DNA from: Bryobacteraceae bacterium
GTDB taxonomy: Bacteria; Acidobacteriota; Terriglobia; Bryobacterales; Bryobacteraceae
Direction of reading: 5' to 3'
Assembly: GCA_041394945.1 (NCBI GenBank)
Contig: JAWKHH010000001.1
Location: 992,001 to 1,056,000, forward strand
DNA length: 64,000 nucleotides
Below the pieces are notes generated by a model. That model saw only the letters and a list, made by a program, of their open reading frames with translations. It searched no databases and was not told the DNA's origin. Below, one piece after another: positions 9,601-16,814 of this stretch. The first letter of the stretch is position 1; each line of letters starts with the position of its first letter. Position numbers and translations under genes: made by a program.

Positions 9601-11812
9601 ACTCTTCCAGACTCGGGTTGGTGAAGCGCCAACCGCGTCTCTGGTCAGCCCATACTCGATGAGCCAACACTCTCGCGAGTGATCTTTCAGCTTCGATCAA
9701 TCCCACCCCTACAGCATCCGGCCTGGCCAACCATTCTGATCGCCTCGACTTGTTGACGGCTGTGAATCCGAGGGCAGCCTGGACGCGTCTTCCAAACTCG
9801 TCATCACCAAGGCCGTCTGGCCCAGTTGCCCGAACGGCTGCTAAGGTCGCTGCCCGAAAAAGAGATACGAACAAGAAATCATTGAAGTGTCCAGCCTGGA
9901 GGGCTGCATCCTGGCGGTTGTCCGTGAAGCCGAGCAGCTTGCGCTTGTCGGTTGAAACCGCGCTGTCCGACTTATTCATCCACCGTAATGCGCTCGACAC
10001 GAGCAGCGTGGTGGCTGAACTTCTACCTTCGGCAGACAGCCCGGCAAGCTTGTTGATTTCACGAGCTTGACCTGGGGGTTGGTCCTTGCAGTTGGGGCAG
10101 AATCTGAACTTGCCCGGGAGAAACAGTGAGAACCGCCCACCGCCGTCCACCAGACCACTTGCTTTCACACTGATTCGCTGCGGCGCGAGAGGACGTTTGT
10201 CGGCTCGCAGGCGCCTGACTCCGCTAGGTCCGATCTCAGTCCATTCTTCAGGAAAATCGTCCGCCTCGCCCGAGAAGCTGTAGTCGGGATCGCTGGCCGG
10301 TTCCGGCATCAAGTATCCGGCTTGCTCCTCCGATCCGTTTTCCTCGATTGGCGTTTCGTCGATCGGCCTGGGAAGCACCTGTCGCGTCCCTTCTTTTTCA
10401 ACCAAGACGACCGGATGAAACTCCTGGCCACAGGTGCGGCAGAAAAACGTTGGGTAGAGACGGGATTCAGGATCGCTTGGGTCAAAACGCTGACCTTCAA
10501 GCGTCACACGCCGCTCACCAGCCCCTCTGAGCGTGGCATACACGAAGCCCGCCCCCGAGATGAAGCGATGCAGCTTGAAGGAGAGAAACGCACGGTCACC
10601 GGATCCACCACGTTCAGCGCTCGACTTGCTCATCAGCGTGAGCATGTTCTGCAACTGCGGGCGGCAGAGCGTCTGATCTCGGCCACATTCATTCGCCAGC
10701 AGCGCCGAGGCTTGTTCAATTGTGGTGGGCTCTCGTCGGGTGAGGCGCTGGCCATCCTTGAGGCCAATCTGCAACTCGATCCACACAGCCAGCGGATGGC
10801 GGCGAAGCGCATTGTCATCAAGAACATCCGGGATGTCAGCATCGACGGCCGCCGCCAGATCACTTCCCAACGGCGACACAGTGGAATCGGTGGCCCGCTC
10901 GAGGCTCTCATCGATGACAGCGTCTGGCGTGACCGGTTCTCCGAAAAGACGCGCTGCAACTCTGGCTACGGCCGCAGCTCTGGTTTCCTCTTCTCCCTCA
11001 TTCGCCATGGTTGCAGACGTGCCAATGCAGATCGGCGACTTCCGCCTGCAAAGGCGATCCTTGACGCGACGCACAAGCATCGCGACATCCGCACCCTGCC
11101 TGCCCCGGTAGGTATGGAGCTCGTCAAGGACGAGGAAGTCCAGGCCCTCCGCATTGCCGATGACAGTCTTGTCCCTCTCACTTTGCCGTGTCATGAGCAG
11201 TTCCAGCATCATGAAGTTGGTCAGCAAAATGTCCGGTTTCGAGGCCTTGATCAGTTCCCGCTCGTCCCTGTCTTCCTGGCCGGTGTACCTGGCGAACGTT
11301 GGCCTCAGGTTCTCGGGAAGCCCGGCCTGATCGATGAACTTCTTGAGTTCCTGCATCTGGCTATTGGCCAGTGCGTTCATGGGGTAGACAATGATTGCCC
11401 GGGTGCGAGGCTTGCTACCTGCTACGCGTGCCCGGACAGCCGCATCGATTATCGGGATGAAGAAACACAGTGACTTCCCCGACCCGGTCCCCGTAGTGAC
11501 GACGAAGCTATCACCTTTGGAAGCCTTTGCGATAGCTTGCGCTTGATGCCGATATAGCGTGATGGGGGCATCGCCGACGCGAAAAATCTGGGCCGTGTTA
11601 GGGTGGAGCAGTCCTTCCTTGACGAGCGATTCGACGTCGGCGTCTCTCTCGTAGTGCGGATTGATGCTGATCAGGGGCTCTGGCCAGAACCGGCCAGTGG
11701 AATAAAGAGCGTCGACTTGGTCTCGAATATCCCCAGCGCGAATCTGTGTGAACGATCTGGCGAATCGCTCGTAGTCGCCGATGATCCAATCGTCCAATTC
11801 GAAAACGTTCAC
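6620..11812 (-). CDS. Large DExH helicase with C-terminal DUF1998-like region
   Basis: A protein of about 1730 aa and the first gene of the defence-type operon. The N-terminal helicase has a P-loop (GTGSGKS, about residues 108-114), a DELH Walker B followed by TYRGRQGADVAML, and motif VI QRSGRAGRSGQ, as in the YprA/MrfA and DrmA families. Cysteine pairs follow (FCRTCGQ; CEQCGAAH then CQVC). The C-terminal part ends with CVKGCYRCLLSYYNQ, the signature of DUF1998 zinc domains. The region therefore looks like DrmA and DrmB joined in one chain, or a long MrfA-like enzyme. I chose GTG at 11812 because GGAGG lies four bases upstream; an in-frame TTG at 11824 would add four residues. The operon promoter must lie upstream of 11812. 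The precise system name is unsettled. Confidence 0.82.
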   Translation of the reverse strand: MNVFELDDWIIGDYERFARSFTQIRAGDIRDQVDALYSTGRFWPEPLISINPHYERDADVESLVKEGLLHPNTAQIFRVGDAPITLYRHQAQAIAKASKGDSFVVTTGTGSGKSLCFFIPIIDAAVRARVAGSKPRTRAIIVYPMNALANSQMQELKKFIDQAGLPENLRPTFARYTGQEDRDERELIKASKPDILLTNFMMLELLMTRQSERDKTVIGNAEGLDFLVLDELHTYRGRQGADVAMLVRRVKDRLCRRKSPICIGTSATMANEGEEETRAAAVARVAARLFGEPVTPDAVIDESLERATDSTVSPLGSDLAAAVDADIPDVLDDNALRRHPLAVWIELQIGLKDGQRLTRREPTTIEQASALLANECGRDQTLCRPQLQNMLTLMSKSSAERGGSGDRAFLSFKLHRFISGAGFVYATLRGAGERRVTLEGQRFDPSDPESRLYPTFFCRTCGQEFHPVVLVEKEGTRQVLPRPIDETPIEENGSEEQAGYLMPEPASDPDYSFSGEADDFPEEWTEIGPSGVRRLRADKRPLAPQRISVKASGLVDGGGRFSLFLPGKFRFCPNCKDQPPGQAREINKLAGLSAEGRSSATTLLVSSALRWMNKSDSAVSTDKRKLLGFTDNRQDAALQAGHFNDFLFVSLFRAATLAAVRATGPDGLGDDEFGRRVQAALGFTAVNKSRRSEWLARPDAVGVGLIEAERSLARVLAHRVWADQRRGWRFTNPSLEELGMIRAIYVGLDELAADPDAFSSASPELRALSTEKRRDALVVLLDSLRRGLAVTADALDPAMVDIIATAARQTLRHPWSIAQQENPRIAAALLVDAPRREDVSLRGEPLIVRGGPRSRLAKQLNRSEIWGRRLPAQTYLEVVQSLLAVAERYQLVRRVPTTFDVDGWRLEANAIRLVEGSGRDDAKPVNTYFMDLYETLALALTKGGDGLFGLESREHTAQVEQERREWREWRFRWGVEDRQKLEQEKEKLREEGEPNVFLPALFCSPTMELGVDISALNAVYLRNVPPTPANYAQRSGRAGRSGQAALVVTYCAAQSPHDQHYFANPKQMVSGIVRPPALELANRDLIESHLHAVWLAESGQNLQEDIPHVLDLSEGALPIRKEIENSLSAPDLASRAHVSMLRVLKSVGAEITPANAPWAADQEAFVWTVAGNALTRFSTAFDRWRQLYLSAHSQLTEANRKSEMHGLSSAERRDAKLAQAQANEQLALLEKGRSTGGSDFYTYRYLATEGFLPGYNFPRLPIYAYVPALGAGGPKAAYLQRARFLAIAEFGPRSLIYHEGRAFRVHKAKLSPELRAAEGGRLATRTLFVCEQCGAAHETEPERCQVCFARMGGVNPIRNIVRIDNVETKPAERITANDEERQRQGFEIQTVFAWQQRDGRPDVTSAVAQDRLGPILRLDYAPGARISRVNKGLRRRREKSLLGFGIEPATGRWVAGPEDAGNGDPDQGPPDTLAVQRIVPIVEDNKNAALLRFAVEPRSIVTIATLQHAFTRGLETVFQLEEGETLTEPVPSRDNRKGVLAFEATEGGAGVLTRLVSERNRLADVARSALGLMHYQNLDHAISTGDPATLTEVPNAGCVKGCYRCLLSYYNQPDHEHIDRTDPEVLEILLRLARADVAPLEKKRREADTESPDLAGEWRLPEPDINPLVLDGVAFPRVWRSHLVVAPSKPPGSEQLAALEALGFSVIVFDSAISDAPPAELRRLLGGPAE

Positions 11813-12116
11813 ACTTCCTCCCAACCGTTTAAGTCCGACGCGCCTTCGGGACCGCCCAGGCTAAGTCATGACATCCAAATACAGCTTCTCCTCAAGCCGA
11901 GGGGCCTGGGTGCCCGGCGGCGTTCCACCGGAGTCGAAATCGCAAGATCCTCCTCTGCCTGAGCGGAGCCAGTTTCCAGGTACGCTTCACGCGCGTCTGA
12001 AACGGGACCTTGAATGATCTTACTTCTGGCGGCAGTGCGTTGGATGCTGGCTAGCGCGAATCCTCGATGGACAAGTCGCTTCATGCCGGTACAATTCGAC
12101 CGTATTCTGCCAGTCG
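11813..12116. other. Intergenic region, no convincing gene
   Basis: About 300 bp separate the divergent defence operon and the small plus-strand genes, so promoters for both should lie here, but no strong -35/-10 pair could be picked. A minus frame at 11866-12126 (86 codons) and a plus frame at 12083-12184 (33 codons) are open but show no recognisable motif or ribosome binding site. The 33-codon frame could be a decayed gene fragment. Confidence 0.5.
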
Positions 12117-12359
12117 ATGCTGTCATCGTCTATTGGAACAAGACCCAACTGGGCACCGCTGGAGTGCCGTTTGAAGCCGCTTGAGTGCTCTGAGTTCATG
12201 TGGATGTACCGGCAAAGCGGGCTCGACCACTACAAGCACATCGAATCGCGCAAGTACTTGCGGCTGGACGGTGAGGGGAAATGCTTTGTGCCGGCAGAGA
12301 TCGGCTGGAAGGAGGTGCCGTTTGAAGACGAATGGAAGCACGTCTCCGGACGCTCGTGA
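12117..12359 (+). CDS. Small hypothetical protein, possibly a remnant
   Basis: An 80-codon frame whose second half (from about residue 28, MWMYRQSGLDHYKHI onward) has protein-like composition: aromatic and charged residues alternate, with a hydrophilic C-terminus. The first 27 residues look unlike the rest and there is no clear Shine-Dalgarno site before the ATG, so the true start may be the ATG at residue 28 or 30, or the gene may be a truncated remnant. It lies between the defence operon and the mobile-element backbone and is followed four bases later by another small frame. I do not recognise a family. Confidence 0.4.
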   Translation: MLSSSIGTRPNWAPLECRLKPLECSEFMWMYRQSGLDHYKHIESRKYLRLDGEGKCFVPAEIGWKEVPFEDEWKHVSGRS

Positions 12360-12363
12360 CGAG

Positions 12364-12699
12364 ATGCAGCCAAACTACCAACCGCCGAGGCCGACTTCGG
12401 CGAAGAACTCCGGCTCCAAAGCAGGTGTCCGCCGTGGAAACCGTCGCCGACGAGCGGATCCCGGGGATCAAGTGGTCCGCTACTTCGTCGGCCTCCCGGC
12501 GGGCGACGACGACAAGCCCACGTTGGAGCAAGAGGTTGCGAGCGAGCCGGAGGGGCTGGTGATCGCGTTCAAGAACGACAGCCGCGTGTACTTCGTTCAC
12601 GAGTACCGGGTGACGCAGAGGATTGAGGGCAATGAGGTCCGGCTCGAAAAGGAGCCGGTCAGCTCGGCCAAACGGGTTTCTACTGCCAACGCAAGTTGA
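12364..12699 (+). CDS. Small hypothetical protein
   Basis: A 111-aa protein, reading from ATG 12364. The first 35 residues are basic and low-complexity (rich in Arg, Lys and Pro); the rest has regular alternation of hydrophobic and charged residues suggesting a small beta-rich domain, and the C-terminus is again basic. The same frame continues upstream but that part has no coding character, so the internal ATG is preferred. No ribosome binding site is obvious. It directly follows the other small frame and precedes the 250-bp leader of the polymerase-like operon. No known family recognised. Confidence 0.45.
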   Translation: MQPNYQPPRPTSAKNSGSKAGVRRGNRRRRADPGDQVVRYFVGLPAGDDDKPTLEQEVASEPEGLVIAFKNDSRVYFVHEYRVTQRIEGNEVRLEKEPVSSAKRVSTANAS

Positions 12700-12830
12700 G
12701 TAGAAGGCGCCCATACCTCATGTGGGAATCCGCTTTCGAAGCCTTCACCGGTTCCGAGAGCAACCTGTCCAGCCGTATCGCGACAGGCAACACAACGGAA
12801 TAGGGCGGCTTCCATTCGCGGAGGCCTGAC

Positions 12831-12850
12831 CCGAAACACGAGTGTTTCGG
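12831..12850. promoter_or_regulatory. Perfect inverted repeat in leader of the polymerase-like operon
   Basis: The nonamer CCGAAACAC is followed after two bases (GA) by its exact reverse complement GTGTTTCGG. It lies about 100 bases upstream of the start of the RdRP-like gene and has no T-run after it, so it looks more like a dimeric repressor site than an intrinsic terminator. The winged-helix protein at the end of the same operon is a possible ligand, but that is conjecture. Confidence 0.5.
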
Positions 12851-12951
12851 CAGCAGGCCAGCGAAGGACCCCAGCCCGGGTACTGCGCAAGTGAGGACTC
12901 CCTCACGGACGGTCTGTTGTCCCATCCCACGACCGTTTTCAAGGAGAACTC

Positions 12952-15597
12952 ATGACCAGCCTCGCACCCGTCACAACGAACTCCGGCCTGAAGGTCCTCA
13001 GCCTGACGGTCACCAAGGAAGGCAAGATCGAACGCAAGATGCCGAACTTGAGCCCACAAGCGCAGTTGAACAACACGCTGCTCGAAGCCCTGTGTCCGGG
13101 GATCAAGGTGGCGTCCGTCTCTGTGACTCCCGAACCGCTCGACCAGGTGGAGCGCGCGAAGGTGGAAAGCACCCTCTCGCGATTCGCCCTCGACGGCACG
13201 GAGTACCGGCTCATCGGCGCATCTGGGTCGGCCAAGAACGGGAAGTACTATGCCGTGGACGCTCGGTACGAACGTCCGCTGGCGGCGCGCTTCTCCGACT
13301 GGCCGCAAGCCGCGGTCACGTACTTCGGAATTCTAGTCTCGCCCTGCATGGTGCGGATGCAGATTCCGAATGGCCGTGTCACTGTGGTGCCGGATCACGA
13401 ACTGGGAACGAACGATTGCCGCGGCTGGCTGCGCAAGTCGATCTTCGACAAGCTGGGCCTGCCCGAAAACCGTTTCTACCAGTTCCGTCTCGCGTTCGCC
13501 CAAACGCAAGCGAAGGGATCGTTCAAGATCATGGCGGACGAGGTGGCCGATGCCCTCGACACCGACGTGATCCTGCCCATCTCTTCCGTCAAGCCCGAAT
13601 ACAAGGGTCCGTCCAAACTACTCGCTTGGCTCACCGGGGAAGCACGCACGTTCGCCGGCGAGATGATCCTTGGGATTCGCGAATACTCGCGGCCACTGGC
13701 TTTCGAGTCGAGCTACACGGTCGTCCAGCACGCACCAGAAGACTCGTTCGAACTCGAAATCAAGCCGCACGCCCTCGCCCAGACCGCCAAGCTGAAGGAC
13801 CTCTTGGAATACCGCGACTACACGGGGCTCTTCGAGCTTCTCGGGATCTCGGAAACCCAGCGCCCGCTGGTGGACGAGATGCCCGCTGAAGACGATGAAG
13901 CGACATCGGTGGAGCGGACTGTTCTGGAAGGCGTTCTCAAGGCGGATCCGACTGGCTTTCTGATTCAGCATCCCTGGGTTAACAACCAGTTGGAGCGGAT
14001 TCTGGCGCGTTGGGCGTTCAAGGTGTGCACAGCGGGTGGGTTCGAGATGCCGGCGTTCGCACTCGCGGATGACGGCTATCTGCTGCTGCACAACGGACAG
14101 GTGTACTCAGGCTCCGACTGGATGCCGCAGGACCGCTCGATCAACGCCCTGGCCACCAACCGTGGGCTGGTCGTTCGGTATCCCGTGCGCATGAAAGAGG
14201 ACCTGCTGCCGTACACCAAGATCCCGCCGACGGAAACGCGTCCACTGCTCGCGAACGAACTCGCACGACAAGGCTGTCCGGGTGCGGAAGAGTTGGCGGC
14301 GAGAGTCACCTCGGAGCAGCTCGAACTCGAAGGCACCTTTCTCCTTCATTCGAGGACGGCCGCGAAGAACGGCGGCGACTACGACTTCGACTTTGTCTGC
14401 GTGGTGGAGGGCGATCGCTTCCCACGGTTTGTGGAGCATCGCTTCCAGTACAAGGGCACTGGATCAGTCGAGAAAACCAAGGCGAAGAAGGCTCGGTCTC
14501 CGTGGTGGAATCTTCCGCAGGTGGCTGTAGGCGCGATGGGAAACCAGATCGGCACAATAACCGATCTGATGACCCAATGCCTTGCGGCCGGCCGGGATGA
14601 TTGCCATCGCGAACTGGTCGAGCAGCTTCAACTCGCCCTGGATCAACTGAAGCATGGCGTCACGCCAGACCAGGACAAGATCCGCGCGATCCGGGAGCAG
14701 ATCAAGCAGACCCCGGCGGCGCAATGGCTTCGGGCGAAACGGCTCCGGTCCCTCAACGATCTGCCGGAACGCGTCGAAGGCCCCGCGACCGATCGAATCG
14801 GCGGTATGTACAACCTGGTCCGCAAAGAACTGACCGACTTCTTCTCGAACCGGATGCCCGTCTCGCAGTTCCGCGGCCTCGTCCAGGGATATGAGTTCTC
14901 CCAGGAGATGGTCGATGAATGCAGGCGGGTGAATCGGGCCTGGGCGCTGACCATCCAGGCCGGCATCGAGAAGAAGAAGGTGCTGATTGCAGGCGTTCAG
15001 GAAGCAGAGGCGGCCTTCGAGTCCGGCAAGGACAACAAGGACCTTCGCTCGAAGCTTCTGCACACGCTCTGCCAGGCACGCGCGGCTCTCGCATCGTACG
15101 ACCAGCAGTGGCAGGAGGAGATCCGGTCGCTCATCTGGTTTGTGCGGACATGGGCAGCGCGAAAAGAAGACAACCGCATGGGTTGGCTGCAGGCGCTTCA
15201 CACGATTGTCTGCGGCACGAAGAACGATCAGGCTTCGGGAGCGTTGCCGTTCTATGCGTTCCCGAACGAACTGCTCAAGGCCATTGTCGAGCGCACGGGA
15301 GGCCGGCCGGTCCAACTGGCTGCGCCGAAGGTGTGCGAAGGCATGGTCGAAATGGACGAGGAGGGCCGCTGCTTCCTCGTCGAAACCGTCATGGGCGAAA
15401 ACGGGCAAGGCTATTCGAAGATGACGTTCCTGATGGCCCTCACGCCGGATGGGAAGGTTGTCTACGACGGTGGCCGGGTTCAGTGGGTCCATCCGTTCCC
15501 TTGCAGCGCGGGGACGGGTGAGATTCGCAATGGGAAGCTCGAAGTTCCCGGGACTCGTCAATTGCCGCAAGTGGCTCCACCCGTCAAGCCCATGTGA
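12952..15597 (+). CDS. RdRP-like (two double-psi-barrel) polymerase homologue
   Basis: An 881-aa protein starting after AAGGAGAACTC. Residues 476-480 read DYDFD, preceded by NGG and followed by FVCVV. This matches the catalytic metal-binding loop of the two-barrel RNA polymerases (DbDGD in eukaryotic RNA-dependent RNA polymerases such as QDE-1, NADFDGD in bacterial beta-prime), except that Phe replaces the Gly. An RYP at 409-411 sits where RxP precedes the loop in those enzymes. Further upstream, an FQFR..AKGSF block (176-191) resembles the FQIR..G.KG block of plant and fungal enzymes, and YRLIGASGSAKNGKYY (85-100) the conserved FLAFSxSQ region. The long C-terminus (about 520-760) is helical and charged. 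It heads an operon with VirB9-like and TraD-like genes. I infer a nucleic-acid polymerase or a divergent, possibly inactive relative; template and product are unknown. Confidence 0.68.
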   Translation: MTSLAPVTTNSGLKVLSLTVTKEGKIERKMPNLSPQAQLNNTLLEALCPGIKVASVSVTPEPLDQVERAKVESTLSRFALDGTEYRLIGASGSAKNGKYYAVDARYERPLAARFSDWPQAAVTYFGILVSPCMVRMQIPNGRVTVVPDHELGTNDCRGWLRKSIFDKLGLPENRFYQFRLAFAQTQAKGSFKIMADEVADALDTDVILPISSVKPEYKGPSKLLAWLTGEARTFAGEMILGIREYSRPLAFESSYTVVQHAPEDSFELEIKPHALAQTAKLKDLLEYRDYTGLFELLGISETQRPLVDEMPAEDDEATSVERTVLEGVLKADPTGFLIQHPWVNNQLERILARWAFKVCTAGGFEMPAFALADDGYLLLHNGQVYSGSDWMPQDRSINALATNRGLVVRYPVRMKEDLLPYTKIPPTETRPLLANELARQGCPGAEELAARVTSEQLELEGTFLLHSRTAAKNGGDYDFDFVCVVEGDRFPRFVEHRFQYKGTGSVEKTKAKKARSPWWNLPQVAVGAMGNQIGTITDLMTQCLAAGRDDCHRELVEQLQLALDQLKHGVTPDQDKIRAIREQIKQTPAAQWLRAKRLRSLNDLPERVEGPATDRIGGMYNLVRKELTDFFSNRMPVSQFRGLVQGYEFSQEMVDECRRVNRAWALTIQAGIEKKKVLIAGVQEAEAAFESGKDNKDLRSKLLHTLCQARAALASYDQQWQEEIRSLIWFVRTWAARKEDNRMGWLQALHTIVCGTKNDQASGALPFYAFPNELLKAIVERTGGRPVQLAAPKVCEGMVEMDEEGRCFLVETVMGENGQGYSKMTFLMALTPDGKVVYDGGRVQWVHPFPCSAGTGEIRNGKLEVPGTRQLPQVAPPVKPM

Positions 15598-15674
15598 ACC
15601 AACCCCGACCGGTCCGGGATCCGTGCTCACCGCGCGGACTCCCGGGCCGCTTAGGCTCAACGCTGGGAGGCCCC

Positions 15675-16580
15675 ATGAAGCCGTCCGCATCCTTCCTTTG
15701 GCTGGTCCTGTTCGCGGCCAGCGATCTCAATGCACAGAAACTCGAAACCCAGACGCCCGACCCGAAGAGGGTGGTGCGCGTGGAGACCGCGCGGGATCAC
15801 CTGACGGTGATTGAGCTGAACGAGCCCGTGTCGATGGTCGCGGTCGGCAATCAGAATGCGTTCACGGTCGAGCGGCGGGAGAACAAGGTCTTCGTCAAGC
15901 CTGCCGAGGAAGATGCCCGGACAAACCTCTTCATCTGGACGGCTTCCGGCCGTTACAGCTACGAATTGGTCCCCGCCCCGAGCGTCGAACAGATGCACTT
16001 TGCCATCGATCAGCCGCCGTTGCAGTTGGTCTCGACAAACACACAGCCACGGGACCCGGTGCCGGTGAATCCTGGATCGCAACTTCCGGCTGAGATGCTC
16101 ACGCAGTCCCAGGCAGTATTGCTGTACGGCGAGCGGGACAAGACACGAAAAGTCGAAGTGCTACTGCGCGATCTCTACCAGGATGGGGATCGCTGCTATC
16201 TCCGATACGCGGTCTTGAATCACGGAAATCGGGCTTACCGGCCCGCGCGGCCGTCAGTAATCCACCTCGATCCGGTGAAGTCATCCTTCTCCTTGATCCC
16301 GTTGGCTGGCAGTCAGGTCGGCGAACGGGCGTTGCGCGAGATCAAGGCCAGAACTGCCGGGCAAGCTCAAGTGGTCGCGGGGGAGGAGCCAGAGGCAGTC
16401 CCCGCCGGAAAGCAAGCCGCCGGCTGGATCGCGTTCCGACTGGGAGCATCCGGGAAACGCGAGCAACTCGTGCGAGTGGCATTCGCACCTGATTCCACTT
16501 CGGCTGTCGATGCGGTTCTGGTGCTCGGAAAAGATCGCGCGGTTCGGGAGGTTGCCCATGGCCGCCCCGCCGATGAATGA
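15675..16580 (+). CDS. VirB9/TrbG-like secretion-channel protein
   Basis: A 301-aa exported protein. ATG 15675 is chosen because GGAGG lies four bases upstream and it gives a clear signal peptide (about residues 1-20, ending LNAQ); the frame is open further upstream but that part is not protein-like. Residues 30-100 follow the VirB9/TrbG N-terminal pattern: RVETARDHLTVIELNEPV, then VAVGN, VFVKP and TNLFIWT. In conjugative type IV secretion VirB9 forms the outer-membrane core of the channel. The C-terminal half (about 150-300) is less typical. It lies 77 bp after the polymerase-like gene and overlaps the next gene. No VirB4, VirB6, VirB8 or VirB10 was found, so the machinery is incomplete here or encoded beyond the window. 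Confidence 0.65.
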   Translation: MKPSASFLWLVLFAASDLNAQKLETQTPDPKRVVRVETARDHLTVIELNEPVSMVAVGNQNAFTVERRENKVFVKPAEEDARTNLFIWTASGRYSYELVPAPSVEQMHFAIDQPPLQLVSTNTQPRDPVPVNPGSQLPAEMLTQSQAVLLYGERDKTRKVEVLLRDLYQDGDRCYLRYAVLNHGNRAYRPARPSVIHLDPVKSSFSLIPLAGSQVGERALREIKARTAGQAQVVAGEEPEAVPAGKQAAGWIAFRLGASGKREQLVRVAFAPDSTSAVDAVLVLGKDRAVREVAHGRPADE

Positions 16581-16800
16581 GCGCCTTTCGACTGTGACCC
16601 CCGGCGAAGTGCACCGCGAGTTCGAAAGACTTCTGCGCGACAGAAAACACATGGGTCTGCGAAACCTCCTCGGGGATGTCGCGCTTGAGCCGCTGAACCC
16701 GTTTCAACAGGCAAGCCGAAATCCGAAGAAGTGGGTCGTAGCTTTTGGCGGATTGGCCCTGCTGGCGGCGTTGATCGTCTACTACTTCCACTTCCGGTGA
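16558..16800 (+). CDS. Small single-pass membrane protein
   Basis: An 80-aa protein with a soluble, charged N-terminal 60 residues and one hydrophobic segment at the C-terminus (about residues 62-77, VAFGGLALLAALIVYY). It overlaps the end of the VirB9-like gene and has GGGAGG six bases before its ATG. The start of the coupling-ATPase gene follows after 14 bp. The tail-anchored layout and location suggest a membrane partner of the coupling protein or channel. No family recognised. Confidence 0.65.
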   Translation: MAAPPMNERLSTVTPGEVHREFERLLRDRKHMGLRNLLGDVALEPLNPFQQASRNPKKWVVAFGGLALLAALIVYYFHFR

Positions 16801-16814
16801 GGGGGAGTGCTGAG

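Noticed and set aside
10322..11473. Plus-strand open frame of 383 codons
   Set aside because: Antisense shadow of the DExH helicase gene; no motif or ribosome binding site.
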